64,000 nt of DNA from positions 1-64,000 of the forward strand of contig JACRLC010000005.1 of NCBI GenBank assembly GCA_016235425.1, read 5' to 3'. This DNA comes from Chloroflexota bacterium (GTDB lineage Bacteria > Chloroflexota > Anaerolineae > Anaerolineales > Villigracilaceae). The translations under genes and the position numbers were made by a program. How positions within the stretch are numbered: the stretch's first letter is position 1; every line of letters begins with the position of its first letter. This document shows, piece after piece, positions 15,562 through 23,602 of this stretch. The notes under the pieces were generated by a model that was given only the letters and a program-made list of their open reading frames with translations, did no database searches and had not been told where the DNA came from.

Positions 15562-16440
15562 ATGACGGCTCAATTAATTGACGGCAAGTTGATTGCTCAG
15601 CAAGTGCGCGATGAAGTGGCGGCTGCGGTTGCGAAACGCACCGCGGCTGGCAAAATGAAGCCAACCCTGGCGACGGTTCTCGTGGGCGACCGGCCCGATT
15701 CGGCGGCTTACGTTGCGTCGAAAGGCAAGGCGTGCCAGGAGTTGGGCATGGGTTCCATCAGCGAACACCTGCCCGCCGATGCGACACAGGAACAGGTCGA
15801 GACATTGGTCAGGAAGTTGAACGCCGACCGGACGGTCAGCGGCATTTTGGTGCAACTGCCGATGCCGGGCCATCTTAATGAAGAGCGCGTTCTGTCGCTC
15901 ATCAACATCGAGAAGGACGTGGATGGTTTTTCGCCGCTCAACATCGGGCGTTTGGCTCAAAAGGGACGCGAGCCGTTGTTTGTGCCGTGCACTCCTTATG
16001 GCTGTATTTACCTGCTCGAAAAAGTGGGCGTGAAAATCGAAGGCGCGAACGCGGTGGTGTTGGGGCGCTCAAATATCGTGGGCATGCCTGCTGCTTTGTT
16101 GCTGATCGGCAAGAACGCCACTGTGACTGTCTGTCACTCGCGCACGAAGGATTTGCCCGGTGTTGTCCGCCAGGCCGACATCATTATCGCTGCCATCGGC
16201 AGGACGGAAATGGTGCGCGGCGACTGGGTCAAACCCGGCGCGGCGATCATTGACGTGGGTATCAACGCCGTTCCCGATGCCACGAAGAAGAGCGGACAGC
16301 GCCTGGTAGGCGATGTCAACTTCAACGAGGCGAAGGAAGTTGCTGGTTTCATTACCCCCGTCCCTGGTGGCGTAGGCCCGATGACGATTGCGATGTTGAT
16401 GAAGAATACGTTGCGCGCGGCAGAGATACAGGATCCGTAG
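15562..16440 (+). CDS. folD: Bifunctional methylene-THF dehydrogenase/methenyl-THF cyclohydrolase FolD
   Basis: 292 residues, typical length. Substrate-domain motifs AYVASKGKACQELGM (catalytic Lys) and LVQLPMPGHL, then the NAD(P) domain GRSNIVGMPAA, and the signature PVPGGVGPMTIAMLM near the end. It interconverts 5,10-methylene-, methenyl- and 10-formyl-tetrahydrofolate, in one-carbon and possibly acetyl-CoA (Wood-Ljungdahl methyl branch) metabolism. A TATAAT lies at about 15512, giving a leader of about 40 bases; followed by a strong terminator. Confidence 0.95.
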   Translation: MTAQLIDGKLIAQQVRDEVAAAVAKRTAAGKMKPTLATVLVGDRPDSAAYVASKGKACQELGMGSISEHLPADATQEQVETLVRKLNADRTVSGILVQLPMPGHLNEERVLSLINIEKDVDGFSPLNIGRLAQKGREPLFVPCTPYGCIYLLEKVGVKIEGANAVVLGRSNIVGMPAALLLIGKNATVTVCHSRTKDLPGVVRQADIIIAAIGRTEMVRGDWVKPGAAIIDVGINAVPDATKKSGQRLVGDVNFNEAKEVAGFITPVPGGVGPMTIAMLMKNTLRAAEIQDP

Positions 16441-16473
16441 CGATAGTGTAAGCAGTGACCAGTAATTGGATGG

Positions 16474-16501
16474 AAGCCCTGCCAAAAGGCGGGGCTTTTC
16501 T
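16474..16501 (+). terminator. Intrinsic terminator of folD
   Basis: AAGCCCTGCC, AAAA loop, GGCGGGGCTT then TTCTATT. Confidence 0.85.
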
Positions 16502-16539
16502 ATTAAAAGGCTTGACGTAATGACAATCTCGTACTATTA

Positions 16540-16570
16540 TTGACTTATTAGTAGTGCAAATTTGATACTA
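16540..16570 (+). promoter_or_regulatory. Promoter and possible operator of the padR gene
   Basis: TTGACT (16540-16545), 18-base spacer, GATACT (16564-16569). The spacer region holds the inverted pair TAGTA...TACTA, a candidate autoregulatory PadR site overlapping the -10 element. Confidence 0.45.
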
Positions 16571-16589
16571 CCGTTGGAAAGGAGCAAGG

Positions 16590-16946
16590 ATGACCGAACT
16601 TACCGCACAAACTAAAAAGTTTCAAAAAGAACTCAATTCGGGCACATCTTCGCTGGTTTTGTTGAGCGTGTTGAGCCGAAGCAGTGAGCCGATGTATGGC
16701 TACCAAATTGCCAAACTGCTCGAAGAAAGCGGGCCTGAAATCCCGATGATGAAGCAGGGGACTCTGTATCCCGTACTTCGGTCGCTGGAAGAAAATGGAC
16801 TGCTATCGAGCGTCGTGGAGCCATCTGTCTCCGGTCCGCCGCGCAGGTATTACAAGATTACCGAAGATGGGCATGCGGCGTTGACTGAATGGCTGGAAAT
16901 CTGGAAGCAGACGAAGAAATTCGTGGATGCAATTTTGAAAGGATAA
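16590..16946 (+). CDS. PadR-family transcriptional regulator
   Basis: 118 residues, a winged-helix PadR domain: SSLVLLSVLSRSSEPMYGYQIAKLL, MKQGTLYPVLRSLEENGLL and RRYYKITEDGHAAL are the family blocks. GGAG ribosome-binding site 7 bases before the ATG. The next gene starts 5 bases after the stop and encodes a HAAS-domain membrane protein, a widespread PadR partner arrangement in which the pair responds to envelope stress or small molecules. Confidence 0.9.
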   Translation: MTELTAQTKKFQKELNSGTSSLVLLSVLSRSSEPMYGYQIAKLLEESGPEIPMMKQGTLYPVLRSLEENGLLSSVVEPSVSGPPRRYYKITEDGHAALTEWLEIWKQTKKFVDAILKG

Positions 16947-16950
16947 GCAC

Positions 16951-17835
16951 ATGTTTAATACAGTTGAAGAATATCTCGACGCTTTGAAAGATGAAATGAA
17001 AGGAAGCGACTCGGCCCTGGTTCAGGATGCGCAGGCCGATGCGCGCGAGCATTTGTCCACGGCAATGTCGGTGGCGCGTGAGGCGAATCCTGATCTCGAC
17101 GAAACGGTCACGCTCCAAAAACTGATCGAAGAGTACGGCACTCCCGAAGAAACTGCTTCGGCTTACAAAGAGGTGGAACGCCGCACATCCCCCGTTATAA
17201 AACAGCCTGTGAAGCCGCGCTCCTTCCTCGGTCAGGTCTTTGGCGTGTATGCAGACCCGCGTACCTGGGGTTCGTTGTTGTTCATGTTCATCACGCTCAT
17301 AACCGGGATCATCTATTTCACCTGGGCAGTGACCGGGCTTTCGCTTTCCATCTCTCTTTCAATTTTCATCTTTGGCCTGCCGCTTGCCATCCTGTTCCTG
17401 CTCTCTGTGCAGGGACTGGCCCTGCTCGAAGGCCGCCTCGTGGAGGCATTGCTCGGCGTGCGTATGCCGCGCCGCCCGTTGTTTACCCAGAGAGGATTGA
17501 AGTTGCTCGATCGTTTGAAAGCGTTGGTGACCGACAAACATACGTGGCTTTCCCTTCTGTATTTGATATTGCAGATGCCGCTGGGTGTGCTTTACTTTAG
17601 CCTGATGACCACGCTCTTTTTCTTTTCGATCGGAGTGATGATTATTCCGGTTGCCCAATGGGTTTTTGATTTTCCAACGTATCAGATCGACAGCGTCGGT
17701 TATTACCTCCCTGTCTGGACGCTTCTTTTGATTCAATTGGGCGGCTTCCTTACACTGACTTTAACGATGCACCTGGCGCGTGCCGTCGGCTGGTTGCACG
17801 GACGATATGCGAAGGCTCTTTTAGTGAAAGAATAG
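16951..17835 (+). CDS. HAAS-domain membrane protein (putative sensor), PadR partner
   Basis: 294 residues. An N-terminal helical HAAS-type domain (about 1-75; VEEYLDALKDEMKGSD, LIEEYGTPEETASAYKEVE) is followed by a membrane region of six or so segments: two near 105-160, then further ones around 195-285, resembling the 'Sensor' family. Probably couples a membrane signal to the PadR repressor encoded immediately upstream. Ends in a strong terminator. Confidence 0.75.
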   Translation: MFNTVEEYLDALKDEMKGSDSALVQDAQADAREHLSTAMSVAREANPDLDETVTLQKLIEEYGTPEETASAYKEVERRTSPVIKQPVKPRSFLGQVFGVYADPRTWGSLLFMFITLITGIIYFTWAVTGLSLSISLSIFIFGLPLAILFLLSVQGLALLEGRLVEALLGVRMPRRPLFTQRGLKLLDRLKALVTDKHTWLSLLYLILQMPLGVLYFSLMTTLFFFSIGVMIIPVAQWVFDFPTYQIDSVGYYLPVWTLLLIQLGGFLTLTLTMHLARAVGWLHGRYAKALLVKE

Positions 17836-17859
17836 TTTGTTCGACGGATTCAGGATAAA

Positions 17860-17885
17860 GTCCCGCTTCGCGCGGGACCTTTTTG
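17860..17885 (+). terminator. Intrinsic terminator after the PadR/HAAS pair
   Basis: GTCCCGC, TTCGC-type loop, GCGGGAC followed by CTTTTTG. Confidence 0.85.
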
Positions 17886-17949
17886 TTTGCCTCCATTTAA
17901 TTGGAATTTTTCTCCCTCATACCGAAACCGCCCAACGCCCACGTTGAGT

Positions 17950-19053
17950 TCAGCGGTTTTCCTCCTGCTCCTTCAACCGATTGTACATTCTCAAAACATC
18001 TTTCAGTTTCTCATGCGGCAATGATTTGATTTTCAACTTTCTGTGTCCGGTCATATCCTCAGCCGCGACCATGGAGTTGATGATGGCCTCCTCGGTTGCA
18101 AGCACGGACGCGGAGAATAATGGGTCAATGTGTTCGTTGGATAAAGCCTTGAGGGTGGACAGGCCGTCTTTGTCGCCGCGCGCCGCGCCCGGGTTGGCAG
18201 TTGAAAATGCAAGGAAAATATCGCCGGAACCGTTGCCTCCCATGCTCCCGGTGCGCGCCATGCCAAGCGACGCCCGCTTTGCCAGCCGTTTGAGCTGGTG
18301 CGGAAGAAGAGGGGCATCGGTCGCGATGATGGCAATCAATGAGCCGTCATCCTGCTGGAGCATGTTTTCTCCGCTTGTGAACGGCGCATCCTCTTTTAAA
18401 TGTTGACCCACAGGAACGCCCGCGATGGTTAGCTGATATCTTCGCCCAAAGTTACATTGGGCCAGCACACCCACCGTCCAGCCGCCGAGTTTGACGGGAA
18501 GTTTACGAGACGATGTTCCCATGCCGCCTTTATACTCATAGCAGATCATCCCTGTCCCGCCGCCGATATTGCCCTCCTCGATTTTGCCGGATGTGGCCGA
18601 ATCCAGCGCGCTCCACACGTGCTGTTCTTTTACGTGGAAACCGTTCATTTCGTTCAGCCAGCCATCGGCGGTCTCTGCAACGACGGGGAGAGTCCATTTT
18701 TGAAATATGGCTTTGTTCTTGATTTCCCATGCAATGATCGTGTCGCGGACAACGCCGACCGAATGCGTGTTGGTGAGACCGATCGGGCCTTCGAGCAGGC
18801 CGCCTTCATCCACCCAGGCCGCGCCGGTCATCTCGCCGTTGCCATTGAAGGCGAAGGTTCCCGCGAAAACAGGATCGTGATCCTTGCTCCCGCGCGGATG
18901 GATGACGGCAACACCCGTCCGGGCTGAGTGGCCCTCGATAACGGTGGCATATCCAACGGTCACGCCGGAAACGTCTGTGATGGCGTTGCAGGGGCCGGGC
19001 GTGCCCTCAAATGGAATTCCAAGATCGCGTGCGCGTGGTTTGGGCATATTCAT
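17950..19053 (-). CDS. P1-family (DmpA/BapA-like) aminopeptidase
   Basis: About 367 residues from ATG 19053. Family blocks: NAITDVSGVTVGY near the N-terminus, GLTNTHSVGVVRD, GGGTGMICYEYKGGMGTSSR in which Ser of GTSS is the autoprocessing N-terminal nucleophile, GVLAQCNFG, and IIATDAPLLPHQLKRLAKRA. These self-cleaving N-terminal nucleophile hydrolases release N-terminal D- or beta-amino acids from small peptides. The frame is open to 19113, which would overlap the upstream gene by 32 bases without a ribosome-binding site; 19053 or 19047 (AAGGAT 8 bases before it) is more likely. Confidence 0.88.
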   Translation of the reverse strand: MNMPKPRARDLGIPFEGTPGPCNAITDVSGVTVGYATVIEGHSARTGVAVIHPRGSKDHDPVFAGTFAFNGNGEMTGAAWVDEGGLLEGPIGLTNTHSVGVVRDTIIAWEIKNKAIFQKWTLPVVAETADGWLNEMNGFHVKEQHVWSALDSATSGKIEEGNIGGGTGMICYEYKGGMGTSSRKLPVKLGGWTVGVLAQCNFGRRYQLTIAGVPVGQHLKEDAPFTSGENMLQQDDGSLIAIIATDAPLLPHQLKRLAKRASLGMARTGSMGGNGSGDIFLAFSTANPGAARGDKDGLSTLKALSNEHIDPLFSASVLATEEAIINSMVAAEDMTGHRKLKIKSLPHEKLKDVLRMYNRLKEQEENR

Positions 19054-19081
19054 ATCCTTGTGAATGATGGACTCCGGAGTA

Positions 19082-20710
19082 TCATCTTTTTTCCGCTTCT
19101 CTTTCCAATTCATCGTGGTTGATGATCGTCCCGTCGCTATTGAAAAAGAGACGATCTTTGGAATCTTTTGCCGCGGCTTTGAGCAGGGAGAGGTTGTATG
19201 GGTAAGCGTGAGCTTCGGCGGGCGCGTTCATCAAATCCAGCAATGTGGGGAGGATGTTGCTGTGACTTGCGCGATAGGTTGTGTCTACGGGATTGGGTAA
19301 TTTGCCGAAGATGATCAGCGGCACGCGCGTCTCGTGGCGCGTGCCGGTGCAATGATTGACCCTCGATCCATCTTCGTAGAGTGTTTCGCCGTGATCGGAC
19401 GTGTATAAGTAGGTGGTATTCGCTGTATAACTGCCGAGTTCAGCTGCGTTCGGGAAGAGCCGCGTGAAAAAGCCGTTCACGTTGTAAAGGATGGCATTAT
19501 CGAATGCGTTTGCGGTTTGGTCGGCATGAATTTCATAGTCCGCGGGGCTTGCGGGTGTGGGAATCCAGACCGCGGCTGAGGGCGGGTAATTGTTCTCGTA
19601 AAGGTAGTGCACGCCGCGCTTGTTGACGACGATGAAGTTCCCGGTGGAGCCATCGACAATCTCGCGAAGGCGGTCTGCCGCCAGAAAATCGAGCATGATC
19701 TTGTCTTCACCGAACTCCGTGGATTTAATCCAGACATCTATATATTTGAGATCGTCCTTGCCGATCCCATTCCACAGATAGGGAGTTTGAACATCAATGT
19801 AAATCGTGCGATAGCCCATTGCTTTCGCGTACTGAAATAAAGTGGGATGTTTGTAAATGATCTCGAGGCTTCCGAATTTGATCGGTGCGCCGATGATCAT
19901 CAGGCCGTTGGATACGTTACTGCACGTGGCTCCGGGCACGGCAATTCCCCAGTTATGGAACAATCCATTTTGTTTTGCGAGTTCTTCGAGCCAGGGCGAT
20001 GTGGCGCGCGGGTAACCGTTTATGCTCAGATGGTCGCCGCGCACGCTTTCATCAACAATCAGCACAAGGTTATTGGTCGGCGTCAATTCAGCCCGGAACA
20101 CCAATTGCTCGCGGTCCGATTTTGAAAGGCGGAGTCGCCCAAATTCGATCAGTGCCTCGAGCGCCTGAATGGGTACGGGGCCCCAGTTCAAGCCATACGA
20201 TGATTTGTGCTGGAGGATATTCAGCAGGATCATGGACAGAACCAAAACGCCCAGCGAACCCAAACCTGCGGCCCAACTGGAGAGCGGATGCACCACCCAA
20301 AGCGTGAGCAGAAAGACCAGGATCGAAAGAAAGACACGCGGCTCAAAGTAAAGGGCGCCGGAGTCCCTCCACATGACCGGCGGCGAAATGATCCCAATCT
20401 CGATATCACCGGCAACCGCAAAACGCCCCATCGCTCTTTGATATCCGTATTGCACCATGGATACCAAAATAAAAAAGCCTGCATACATCAGCTTCAGCCA
20501 TAACGGGCTGACCAGCGCGCCGTAAAAAAATAAAACGGTCAGGATGAATGATGTGAATGACGTGGTGAATTCCAAAAATCCTTTCGCGCGCCTGAGAGAA
20601 TTAATCTGCGGCTGTGAAAAGATGATCTCTTCCACGATGTAAATAAAGAGCGTGAATTCAACTGCCGTGAGCAAAGCAAGGGATTGCGGACCGTTAAGCC
20701 ACATGTTCAA
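19082..20710 (-). CDS. Membrane alkaline-phosphatase-superfamily transferase (phosphoethanolamine-transferase/sulfatase-like)
   Basis: 542 residues. Four to five membrane segments in the first 170 residues and a periplasmic/extracellular sulfatase-fold domain (about 210-525). LVLIVDESVRGDHLSINGY parallels the EptA motif around its nucleophile, with Ser in the Thr position; TSDHGETLYEDG carries the Asp/His metal ligands. The likely role is transfer of a phospho-group to a cell-surface glycan or lipid; the substrate is unknown. Its start overlaps the ATP-grasp gene by 4 bases. Confidence 0.78.
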   Translation of the reverse strand: MNMWLNGPQSLALLTAVEFTLFIYIVEEIIFSQPQINSLRRAKGFLEFTTSFTSFILTVLFFYGALVSPLWLKLMYAGFFILVSMVQYGYQRAMGRFAVAGDIEIGIISPPVMWRDSGALYFEPRVFLSILVFLLTLWVVHPLSSWAAGLGSLGVLVLSMILLNILQHKSSYGLNWGPVPIQALEALIEFGRLRLSKSDREQLVFRAELTPTNNLVLIVDESVRGDHLSINGYPRATSPWLEELAKQNGLFHNWGIAVPGATCSNVSNGLMIIGAPIKFGSLEIIYKHPTLFQYAKAMGYRTIYIDVQTPYLWNGIGKDDLKYIDVWIKSTEFGEDKIMLDFLAADRLREIVDGSTGNFIVVNKRGVHYLYENNYPPSAAVWIPTPASPADYEIHADQTANAFDNAILYNVNGFFTRLFPNAAELGSYTANTTYLYTSDHGETLYEDGSRVNHCTGTRHETRVPLIIFGKLPNPVDTTYRASHSNILPTLLDLMNAPAEAHAYPYNLSLLKAAAKDSKDRLFFNSDGTIINHDELEREAEKR

Positions 20711-21585
20711 TTCCCGGCCATCTCGACCAGCCGCGTTGCAAGCTCTTTGATGACCTGGTCCGGCACGCCGTCCACCGCCGCGGATTGCAGGCGCAGGTCA
20801 ATCTGGTCGTTGACGTAATCCACCGATATGAATTTTCCGTTTGATGGGACTGCGATCTCGGTTGAAAACCATTCCAGCCCGCAAATGGACGCGATCCGCT
20901 TCGTAACGTCCCTTAGCCTGCTGAGGCCGTACTGATCTTCTTCTCCCTTTGAGAGCATCGTGTACACGTGCGTGGATGGATGCCACCAGCACGGCCACAC
21001 GTCCCCGCCCGCGTAAAAGACGCGGAACCAGGCAGGCCGCCCATCCAAATCCACCGGCTCGACGTGCGCTTGCACGAGATATTTTTGCTCCGGGAATTCA
21101 AGCCGCGCTTTGGCGATCCCTTCGATTGACGATAATTCCACCACGCCCTCGCCGCCTCCGCCCATGACTGGTTTCATGTAAAAGCGTAAGCCAAGCGGAC
21201 TCAGGTCAATTTCGCGCAGGATGGGTTGTTCGAGAAAAGGGGAGAGGATGATGGTGTACGGAGTGTCCACGCCGCCGGTGATCAGCTCGAGGTGCATGGT
21301 TGCTTTGTCGGAAACGCGATCAGACACTTCGTCCGGGTTGAGGCGGCGCACACCCTTTTCACGCGCCCAGCGATTGATCGGTAAAAAGCGCGGGTCGCCT
21401 TGTGCGCGGTCGAGCAAAGTTCTGAATGTAGTTTCGTATTTGTATAGGGCGGTAATCGATTCCAGCACGTTTTCCGGCGTAATCAGCCAAAGCGATACGG
21501 CTTGCGCCTCACAGGCATCTTGGATCAGTTGCACGAAATCGGCGTCGTATTCGTAATACCAGGGCAGGCACAGGTCGTATTGCAT
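20707..21585 (-). CDS. ATP-grasp-fold protein of unknown substrate
   Basis: 292 residues. An ATP-grasp arrangement is visible: RFYMKPVMGGGGEGVVEL (Gly-rich loop and Lys), EQKYLVQAHVEP (hinge strand), and KFISVDYVNDQIDLRLQS (Asp/Asn metal ligands) in the last third. These enzymes join a carboxylate to an amine or thiol through an acyl-phosphate. Co-transcribed with the EptA-like transferase (4-base overlap), so a surface-modification pathway is a reasonable inference. TATAAT lies 6 bases upstream of the ATG, implying a leaderless transcript. Confidence 0.7.
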   Translation of the reverse strand: MQYDLCLPWYYEYDADFVQLIQDACEAQAVSLWLITPENVLESITALYKYETTFRTLLDRAQGDPRFLPINRWAREKGVRRLNPDEVSDRVSDKATMHLELITGGVDTPYTIILSPFLEQPILREIDLSPLGLRFYMKPVMGGGGEGVVELSSIEGIAKARLEFPEQKYLVQAHVEPVDLDGRPAWFRVFYAGGDVWPCWWHPSTHVYTMLSKGEEDQYGLSRLRDVTKRIASICGLEWFSTEIAVPSNGKFISVDYVNDQIDLRLQSAAVDGVPDQVIKELATRLVEMAGN

Positions 21586-21591
21586 GGTGGA

Positions 21592-21597
21592 ATTATA
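21592..21597 (-). promoter_or_regulatory. -10 element of the ATP-grasp/transferase operon (leaderless)
   Basis: TATAAT on the minus strand ends 6 bases before the ATG at 21585, so the mRNA would begin at the start codon. No clear -35 hexamer. Confidence 0.45.
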
Positions 21598-21665
21598 AGG
21601 GATGAAGGAGAAAGGATGAATGGTACAATGAGCGCATTAAATTTAAATATAGAAAAGGATAGATC

Positions 21666-22154
21666 ATGGGTAAAGACACTGTGCAAGACGGTCAGGTTGT
21701 GACGATGGAATATACCCTGCGCGTGGACGGCGAAGTTATCGATTCTTCCGAGAAGAATGACGCGTTGGAATTTCTCGCCGGCCATGACAATATCATCCCC
21801 GGCCTCGAGCGTGAAATGATCGGTATGAAGATCGGCGAAAGCAAGGAAGTAATCATCGCGCCCGGGGATGGATATGGCGAGTTTGACAAGGAAGCTTATC
21901 TGGATGTGCCGCGTGGCGAATTTCCTGCGGACATGAAGATCGAAGAGGGGATGGAGTTACACGTAAGCGATGAGAGCGGGGAACAACGCTATGCGCGCAT
22001 TGATAGCATCGAGAATGAAACTGTGCACCTGGATTTCAATCACCCGCTGGCAGGCGCCGAACTGCATTTCAACGTGAAGGTGGTCGGTCTGCGTGAGCCG
22101 ACGAAGGAAGAACTGGAACACGGTCACGTCCACGTGGGCGGGCACCATCACTAG
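21666..22154 (+). CDS. slyD: SlyD-like FKBP-type peptidyl-prolyl isomerase
   Basis: 162 residues. FKBP domain interrupted by an insert-in-flap (IF) domain, as in SlyD: VVTMEYTLRVDGEVIDSS, FLAGHDNIIPGLEREM, then the IF region (about 70-125) and DFNHPLAGAELHFNVKVV. The tail HGHVHVGGHHH is a short His cluster for metal binding. SlyD speeds proline isomerisation and in Enterobacteria delivers nickel to [NiFe] hydrogenases, which fits a genome with two such enzymes; the link is inference. Ribosome-binding site is weak (AAAGGAT). Confidence 0.9.
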   Translation: MGKDTVQDGQVVTMEYTLRVDGEVIDSSEKNDALEFLAGHDNIIPGLEREMIGMKIGESKEVIIAPGDGYGEFDKEAYLDVPRGEFPADMKIEEGMELHVSDESGEQRYARIDSIENETVHLDFNHPLAGAELHFNVKVVGLREPTKEELEHGHVHVGGHHH

Positions 22155-22171
22155 ATTCCCTCACCCCTAGT

Positions 22172-22200
22172 CCCTCTCCCATTTGGGAGAGGGGATTTTA
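22172..22200 (+). terminator. slyD terminator within a CCCTCTCCC-type repeat
   Basis: CCCTCTCCC, ATTT, GGGAGAGGG then GATTTTAT. The flanking CCCTCACCCCTAGT is shared with copies at 45422, 55075 and 58727. Confidence 0.7.
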
Positions 22201-22216
22201 TCTGTAATGAACATGC

Positions 22217-22254
22217 AGGCGACGGTCACTTACGAAGTGACCGTCGCCTTGTTT
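22217..22254. terminator. 15-bp perfect hairpin between convergent genes
   Basis: AGGCGACGGTCACTT, ACG loop, AAGTGACCGTCGCCT, then TGTTT on the plus strand; separates slyD from the MFS gene. Confidence 0.75.
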
Positions 22255-23515
22255 AACTTAGCGGAACCGTCTCAAGCGGCTGATTCTCTTCTTTGGCGGG
22301 AGCAAATTGAGGTCTCGCGCCGAGGCGGAGGTGGAGTCCGTAAAAGGCCAGCACGGAGACGCCGCACAACAATCCGCCAACGTACCAAAGCAGGTTGGGA
22401 TTGAAGTTGTCGAGGATGTAACCGGCCGCGCCGGGGCCAATCGTCGAGGGAATGGTCCAGGCGAGTCCGAAGAAAGCCATATAGCGCCCGCGCATTTCTT
22501 CGGGAGCGAAATTCGCCGTCAGCGCCTGGCTGGTTGGGACAACGATCATCTCACCGATGGTAATGATGACGATGTTCAGCACGAAGAGGAAATACGCCGT
22601 AAAGACTCCGAAGAGCGCGAAGCCGACCATATAAAACACCGTGCCAAAGGCCATCATCAAAAACGGCGGGCGGACTTTGATGAGGCGTGAAACCCAGAAT
22701 TGAAAGAGCACCACCGTGATTGCACTGGAGGTCATCAGAAAGCCGTAACCCTGCGGGTTGATGTTGTGATGATCGCGCAGGTAAACGGATAGCGTGCCAT
22801 ACATCTGCTGATAGACGATGAGCATGAGAATATTCGCAACCACAAAGGCTGTGAAGGCTTTGTCCTTCAACACGTGGCGATAACCGCCGATGGTTTCAAG
22901 AATGGACTCGCTCTGCGCGTGCGCGTGGGGTGCGGGTTTGGTCTCAGGCAGGGCACGGAAAATGATTGCGGCCACGATGCAGCTGATCACCGAGTCAATC
23001 ACGAAGAGATAGAAGAAATTGATGTTCGCCACAAAGCCGCCGATGGTGGGGCCGATGATCCATGCCAGGTTGCCGACCACGCGCAGGATGCCAAAGCCTT
23101 CCTGCCGTTTTTCTTCGGGGAGAATATCGGCCACCATCGCTTCGTGCGCAGGATGCGAAATGCTCGACAGCAATCCCACGACGATAATGATTGGATAGAG
23201 CGCTTTGATGTCCGTTACAAGGCCGAAGGTAAGTGTGCTAAGCGCGCTGAAGATTAGGCCGAAGAGGATGAGTTGCTTGCGCCCAAATTTGTCGGTCAAT
23301 GCGCCGCCGGCGATGCCGCCGATCAAACCGAAGAGCGAAGACATGCCAAGCAGGATGCCCGCCTGCGTCATGCCCACGTTGAATTTTTGCGTGATGTACA
23401 ACGCGAAGAACGGAAACAACAACGTCCCGCCGATGCCGTCAATGAAACGCACGGCAACGACGATCCAGAACAGGGGGGAGAACTCGTGATAAATTTTGTT
23501 GAGACGGGTAAACAT
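22253..23515 (-). CDS. MFS transporter
   Basis: 420 residues, twelve membrane segments. MFS loop motif GGALTDKFGRKQLILFGL lies between helices 2 and 3. The family exports or imports small solutes with proton coupling; the substrate cannot be told. The frame is open to 23698, but AAGGAC 5 bases before ATG 23515 fixes the start. Divergent from the NnrS-like gene at 23603. Confidence 0.85.
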   Translation of the reverse strand: MFTRLNKIYHEFSPLFWIVVAVRFIDGIGGTLLFPFFALYITQKFNVGMTQAGILLGMSSLFGLIGGIAGGALTDKFGRKQLILFGLIFSALSTLTFGLVTDIKALYPIIIVVGLLSSISHPAHEAMVADILPEEKRQEGFGILRVVGNLAWIIGPTIGGFVANINFFYLFVIDSVISCIVAAIIFRALPETKPAPHAHAQSESILETIGGYRHVLKDKAFTAFVVANILMLIVYQQMYGTLSVYLRDHHNINPQGYGFLMTSSAITVVLFQFWVSRLIKVRPPFLMMAFGTVFYMVGFALFGVFTAYFLFVLNIVIITIGEMIVVPTSQALTANFAPEEMRGRYMAFFGLAWTIPSTIGPGAAGYILDNFNPNLLWYVGGLLCGVSVLAFYGLHLRLGARPQFAPAKEENQPLETVPLS

Positions 23516-23568
23516 TCTGTCCTTTCGAGAAGCGCGATGATAGCACAACTGTTCCAAAAATTCCATGC

Positions 23569-23596
23569 TTGATAGGGTGCGATTACTCCGTATAAT
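23569..23596 (+). promoter_or_regulatory. Sigma-70 promoter giving a leaderless transcript
   Basis: TTGATA (23569-23574), 16-base spacer, perfect TATAAT (23591-23596); the ATG at 23603 sits 6 bases after the -10, at the expected transcription start. Confidence 0.7.
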
Positions 23597-23602
23597 TGCG
23601 GC

